DNA of 64,000 bases from Alkaliphilus flagellatus (GTDB taxonomy: Bacteria; Bacillota; Clostridia; Peptostreptococcales; Natronincolaceae), in NCBI RefSeq assembly GCF_018919215.1, contig NZ_JAHLQK010000004.1, positions 372,001 to 436,000 on the forward strand, in the 5' to 3' direction. The notes below the pieces were generated by a model. The model was not told the DNA's origin. It did not search any database and worked only from the letters and a program-made list of their open reading frames with translations. The stretch's first letter is position 1. Each line of letters starts with the position of its first letter. A program made the translations under genes and the position numbers. Below are positions 60,728-64,000 of the stretch, in pieces.

Positions 60728-62575
60728 CTACTTTTCTCCATACTTTAAAAGTCTAACTGCATTAACTATTACTAATAAAACACTCATTTCATGTATTAGC
60801 ATTCCAGCTGAAAGAAAAACAGTTTTTCCTAATACTCCTATAATTAAACCTATTACTACAACTATTGCAAAATAAATATTTTGCTTCATATTTCTTACTG
60901 TAGCACGGCTAAGACCTACTGCATAAGATGCTTTCTTTAGCTCATTAGACATTAAGACTACATCAGCTGTTTCCATAGCTACATCACTTCCAGCACCACC
61001 TATAGCAATACCTAAGTCTGCTGAAGCTAGAGCTGGAGCATCGTTAACTCCATCACCAATCATTGCTGTCATACCATACTTTTCTTGTAGATCTTTTAAT
61101 TTTGTTACTTTTTGTTCTGGTAATAATTCTGCATAGTAATCATCTAAACCTAGTTTGTTTGCAATAGATTTTGCCGCAAGTCTATTGTCTCCGGTTAGCA
61201 TTACTATCTTTTTAATACCTTGGGACTTTAGTTTCTTTATTAATTCTGCACCATCTGGTCTAAGCTTATCCGCAATAGATATTACACCTAGTAGTTTTTC
61301 AGAATCTGCTACCAATACCGCCGTTTGTGCTTCTGACTCTTCATTCTGTATATATTTTTCTACTTCTTCATCTATTACTATTCCATTAAATTGAAGTAAT
61401 TTTCTATTTCCTATTAAAATATTTTTACCTTCTATTTTAGCTATTAATCCTTGACCAGTTATAATTTCCGTATGTTCTGGTTTTATTAAGTCTACTATAT
61501 TTCTCTCCTTTGCTCCTTCTAATATGGCCTTGGCTAGGGGATGTTCCGAATACAGTTCTCCACTTGCAGTTAATCTTAAAATTTCCTTTTCATCTAATCC
61601 GTATGATTTTACATTGGTTACTTGAGGTCTTCCTATTGTAAGGGTTCCGGTTTTGTCAAAAGCAATTACTCTAACTTTTCCCATCTTTTCTATTATTTCT
61701 CCACCTTTAATTAAAACTCCATGCTTTGCTCCATTTCCAATGCCAGCTACTACAGAAACCGGAGCTGATATTACAAGAGCACCTGGACAAGCAATAACTA
61801 GAAGTGTAAGGGCAAGTTCAATATCTCTAGTTAATAAATATACTATAACTGTTAATACCATAATTCCTGGTGTATAATATTTTGAAAATACCTCTAAAAA
61901 TTTTTGTGTTTTAGCTTTTTTGTCTTGAGCCTCTTCTACCATTTCTAATATACGAGCAAATGTTGTATCTTCACCTACTCTATCTGCTGTTATTTTAAGA
62001 TATCCAGACTCTATAATTGTACCCGAGAATATACCTTCGCCATTTTCACGACTTACAGGAACAGATTCGCCTGTAATTGCAGCCTGGTTTACATATGCTT
62101 TTCCCTCTATAACAGTACCGTCGACGGGTATTTTTTCTCCTGGTTTTACTATTACTATATCTCCCTTTACTACTTCTTCGGGTAAAACTTCAACTTCCAT
62201 ATCATCCCGAATTACTCTAGCTCTATCTGGTGCCAAATCTAAAAGGGCTTTTATTGAAGATCGTGTCTTTTCTAATGTTCTGGACTCTAAATAGCTTCCA
62301 AACATAAATAAGAAAGTCACGGCTGCCATCTCAAAGTATTCTTGTATAAAAAAGGCACCGATAACAGCTGTAGTAACAAGAGCATCGATACCTAAAATTT
62401 TATATCTTAATGCTCTAATAGCATTAAGCGCAATTGGATAACCCGAAATAATAGCAGCTACAACTAAAAGTATATTAGATAATGTCTTATATAAAGCTAA
62501 ATAATTGAGTAATAAGGAGATGACTATCATAACTCCAGATACAACTATTCTTTGAAATTTACTTATTTTAAACAT
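60728..62575 (-). CDS. Heavy-metal P-type ATPase with CPG motif, no HMA domain
   Basis: A 615-residue P1B-like ATPase. Phosphorylation motif D307-KTGT, hinge GDGVND and GAGSDVAMETADVVLM are intact. The transmembrane motif is CPG (C263-P264-G265, VIACPGALVIS) rather than CPC or SPC, and there is no N-terminal metal-binding domain. The C-terminal IHEMSVLLVIVNAVRLL has a conserved HEMS-type pattern. The separate HMA protein gene 86 bases upstream likely supplies that role. The ATG at 62575 follows AGGGAGAG. Metal specificity uncertain (Zn, Fe, Co or Cu). Confidence 0.88.
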   Translation of the reverse strand: MFKISKFQRIVVSGVMIVISLLLNYLALYKTLSNILLVVAAIISGYPIALNAIRALRYKILGIDALVTTAVIGAFFIQEYFEMAAVTFLFMFGSYLESRTLEKTRSSIKALLDLAPDRARVIRDDMEVEVLPEEVVKGDIVIVKPGEKIPVDGTVIEGKAYVNQAAITGESVPVSRENGEGIFSGTIIESGYLKITADRVGEDTTFARILEMVEEAQDKKAKTQKFLEVFSKYYTPGIMVLTVIVYLLTRDIELALTLLVIACPGALVISAPVSVVAGIGNGAKHGVLIKGGEIIEKMGKVRVIAFDKTGTLTIGRPQVTNVKSYGLDEKEILRLTASGELYSEHPLAKAILEGAKERNIVDLIKPEHTEIITGQGLIAKIEGKNILIGNRKLLQFNGIVIDEEVEKYIQNEESEAQTAVLVADSEKLLGVISIADKLRPDGAELIKKLKSQGIKKIVMLTGDNRLAAKSIANKLGLDDYYAELLPEQKVTKLKDLQEKYGMTAMIGDGVNDAPALASADLGIAIGGAGSDVAMETADVVLMSNELKKASYAVGLSRATVRNMKQNIYFAIVVVIGLIIGVLGKTVFLSAGMLIHEMSVLLVIVNAVRLLKYGEK

Positions 62576-62661
62576 AGTCATCTCTCCCTTACGGTTTAAT
62601 AATATTAGGTTAACTCTAATTCAGTTGGAGCTAATAGTTCTTATGAATCAAATCTTCTTTG

Positions 62662-62877
62662 CTATTTTATACCTAAAACATCAAAACCTACTTTTTCAAT
62701 AGTATTTTTGATTTCATCACTATTTTGAACTGCTTCATCAAAAGATACTTTTACTCTACTCGAATTAAAAAGCACCTCTACCTTTTCTACCCCAATCATT
62801 TTTTTTACGGAAGCTTCAATTTTCATTGTACAACTAGGGCATGTTAATGTCTCCAATTGATATGTTTTTGTTATCAT
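62662..62877 (-). CDS. HMA-domain metallochaperone
   Basis: A 71-residue HMA-fold protein with the metal motif LTCPSCTMKIE (CxxC) and KMIGVEKVEVLFNSSRVKVSFDEA. It resembles CopZ-type copper chaperones, but the CPSC spacing alone does not define the metal. GGAGG favours the ATG at 62877 over an earlier TTG. It is upstream of and likely co-transcribed with the CPG ATPase. A perfect palindrome is 68 bases before its start. Confidence 0.88.
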   Translation of the reverse strand: MITKTYQLETLTCPSCTMKIEASVKKMIGVEKVEVLFNSSRVKVSFDEAVQNSDEIKNTIEKVGFDVLGIK

Positions 62878-62944
62878 AATAGACAACCTCCTTAATATTT
62901 TTTATTTTATATCTTTATTATAACTATAAGTTTGTTATTAAACC

Positions 62945-62958
62945 TTGACCTAGGTCAA
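62945..62958 (-). promoter_or_regulatory. Perfect palindromic operator before the HMA-ATPase operon
   Basis: TTGACCTAGGTCAA, 14 bp, perfect. Its TTGACC half on the minus strand can serve as a -35 box, followed at standard distance by T/A-rich sequence including TATAAT-like TTATAAT. This is consistent with a metal-responsive regulator acting at the promoter. Regulator unknown. Confidence 0.55.
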
Positions 62959-62993
62959 AATTAAAAAATTTATACTTTCCTAAGCAATAAAAA

Positions 62994-63020
62994 TAAAAAG
63001 ATGCCTATTAGCATCTTTTA
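62994..63020 (-). terminator. Terminator of the DUF3298 gene
   Basis: A stem TAAAAAGATGC/GCATCTTTTA around CTATTA, 27 bases past the gene's stop on the minus strand. Confidence 0.75.
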
Positions 63021-63046
63021 GTTTATACATTTTCTTTTAATATATG

Positions 63047-63652
63047 CTAGTATAGCATTTCTCCTAAAGGCCCATCTTCCTTTATTATATCTTGAATTTC
63101 ATAAACCGATATAGGAAATTGCGGAAAACCATATGCATATGGTGCTAACTCATAAAGTTGAAAATATATAACTAAGGCTTTATCCGCTATATAAAAATCT
63201 TGATCTGGTCTAATTTTATCGAATTCTGTTATTAGTGGAATATCTCTTTCTTCTATTTGCTCTTCAATAATTTCTGACAGTACATCTACATAATTACTGC
63301 CATCTTTAAATAAATCCTTTAAGGAATATAGTTTTCCCGTTTCTACATCAAAAGTAAGTGATTTCATAATTGTTAATCCATGGGCTCCTCCAGAGAAGGC
63401 ATAATTAGTTAATACAATACTTAGTATACCTCTCTCATTTGTCTTAATTTCATAATAACCTGTAATTGTAGTCTGTGGATTTTCATAATATCCTTGATCC
63501 TTTATCATTTGATAGACTAAGTTTAATATGTTACTATTTATGTTTTTCTGTACATTTATATTATTTAATCCACTTACTACTGGATAATATATTTCTAATC
63601 TTGGCATTGTTAATTTCATCGTACTAATATAAACTGGAAATCTTTTATCCAT
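63047..63652 (-). CDS. DUF3298/DUF4163 domain protein
   Basis: A 201-residue protein. It resembles DUF4163 in MKLTMPRLEIYYPVVSGLNNINVQKNINSNI and DUF3298 in NYAFSGGAHGLTIMKSLTFDVETGKLYSLKDLF. These domains occur in RsiV-type anti-sigma factors and in secreted or surface proteins, where they bind lysozyme or sugars; here no membrane helix or signal peptide is visible, so the role is unclear. GAGAGGTG sets the start at the ATG at 63652. Monocistronic. Confidence 0.72.
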   Translation of the reverse strand: MDKRFPVYISTMKLTMPRLEIYYPVVSGLNNINVQKNINSNILNLVYQMIKDQGYYENPQTTITGYYEIKTNERGILSIVLTNYAFSGGAHGLTIMKSLTFDVETGKLYSLKDLFKDGSNYVDVLSEIIEEQIEERDIPLITEFDKIRPDQDFYIADKALVIYFQLYELAPYAYGFPQFPISVYEIQDIIKEDGPLGEMLY

Positions 63653-63768
63653 AACTTTTTCACCTCTCAAATTAAATGGTTGAGTTAATTACATCTTATG
63701 AATAATATTGAAAGTAGTTACATCTTTGAAATAGCTATAATAAATAGTTAATTTATATTCTTTTTTTG

Positions 63769-63796
63769 TTTACTGTTGCATATTATTGGGTATAAT
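63769..63796 (+). promoter_or_regulatory. Promoter of the rubredoxin gene
   Basis: TTTACT (63769-63774) and TATAAT (63791-63796), spacer 16, 61 bases before the ATG. Confidence 0.6.
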
Positions 63797-63857
63797 GGTA
63801 ATGTTGAAATACATAATTAAATTAAATATCATTTTAAGAGAGAGGAGACATGTAATT

Positions 63858-64000
63858 ATGAAATATGTATGTATACCGTGTGGCTATGTTTATGATCCAG
63901 AGTTAGGAGATCCTGATGGAGGAGTAGCTCCAGGAACAGCTTTTGAAGATATCCCAGAGGATTGGGTATGTCCAGTTTGTGGCGTTAGCAAAGATATGTT
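63858..64000 (+). CDS. Rubredoxin (partial, truncated by window end)
   Basis: The first 47 or so residues of a rubredoxin: [20 protein letters not shown], then [19 protein letters not shown] and VCGVSKDMF. The two CxxC pairs (CIPC and CPVC) hold the iron. It is a small redox carrier used in oxidative-stress detoxification in anaerobes. GAGAGGAG lies upstream of the ATG and a clear promoter is at 63769-63796. The stop is outside the window. Confidence 0.96.
   Translation, partial: MKYVCIPCGYVYDPELGDPDGGVAPGTAFEDIPEDWVCPVCGVSKDM

Noticed and set aside
1-64000. Mobile elements, CRISPR arrays, tRNA or rRNA genes
   Set aside because: I found no transposase, integrase, direct-repeat array, cloverleaf or rRNA-like stretch on either strand by reading. 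A tRNAscan or IS search could still reveal something small.

Overview
The window comes from a low-GC, spore-forming, strictly anaerobic Clostridia-type Firmicute, most like the Alkaliphilus/Clostridiaceae group by gene content. Support includes an alpha/beta-type small acid-soluble spore protein, a T-box on trpS, PyrR-type attenuation of pyr genes, a Ni-Fe carbon monoxide dehydrogenase, formate-THF ligase, 2-oxoacid:ferredoxin oxidoreductase, a tungsten-type aldehyde:ferredoxin oxidoreductase (AOR), rubredoxin and several acyl-CoA dehydratase activases. I see no rRNA, tRNA, CRISPR array, prophage or insertion sequence. Base composition looks even and intergenic regions are ordinary, often closed by convergent bidirectional hairpin terminators.

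Layout. 1-12 kb is mostly housekeeping: Asp23, MobA, an alanine symporter, CvfB, an orphan ECF S-component, DegV, TrmB, a DUF881 protein, a spore protein, a CBS-ACT protein and T-box-controlled TrpS. It also holds a 52-residue secreted-peptide candidate (9010-9168) and an unexplained structured RNA (about 8016-8120). 12.8-24.4 kb is C1 and redox metabolism: KorAB, Fhs, an H-NOX chemoreceptor with an O2-type heme pocket, CooS, a Crp-type regulator and a matching perfect TGTGA-N6-TCACA site. 24.4-27 kb is a ZnuABC-type zinc importer.

27.1-31.0 kb and 38.9-44.8 kb together look like one Tat/tungsten-molybdenum system. The first part has TatC, two near-identical TatA proteins, a molybdopterin-binding MoeA-like protein and a polyferredoxin behind a promoter, structured RNA and terminator. 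The second part has a Tat-signal lipoprotein ferredoxin, a 704-residue AOR, a third TatA, an uncharacterised repeat protein and an XdhC-family maturation factor. The RNAs at 30890-31004 and 42125-42210 share conserved sequence blocks and resemble the Moco/tungsten-cofactor riboswitch family. This is the most interesting system in the window. The parts fit as follows: the cofactor is made (MobA, MoeA-like, XdhC), sensed by two RNAs, loaded into the AOR, and the AOR-ferredoxin pair is probably exported through Tat by the ferredoxin's signal.

31.1-36.6 kb is an Opp/Dpp-type peptide importer operon. 36.8-38.8 kb is a two-gene double-cubane-cluster reductase/activase operon. 44.8-47.9 kb is a split three-gene activase-family operon. 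47.9-55.1 kb carries cardiolipin synthase, a GAF-GGDEF diguanylate cyclase, topoisomerase III and a degenerate ADP-ribosylglycohydrolase-TPR protein. 55.3-57.8 kb is a PyrR-type attenuated pyrB-pyrI-arcC operon. 57.9-62.9 kb is a metal-efflux block (two P-type ATPases, CadC/ArsR regulator, metallochaperone). The window ends in a rubredoxin gene cut by the edge.

Where a strong ribosome binding site sits inside the longest open frame, I give the inner start; these choices are explained per gene. All identifications are from reading the sequence; no database search was run.
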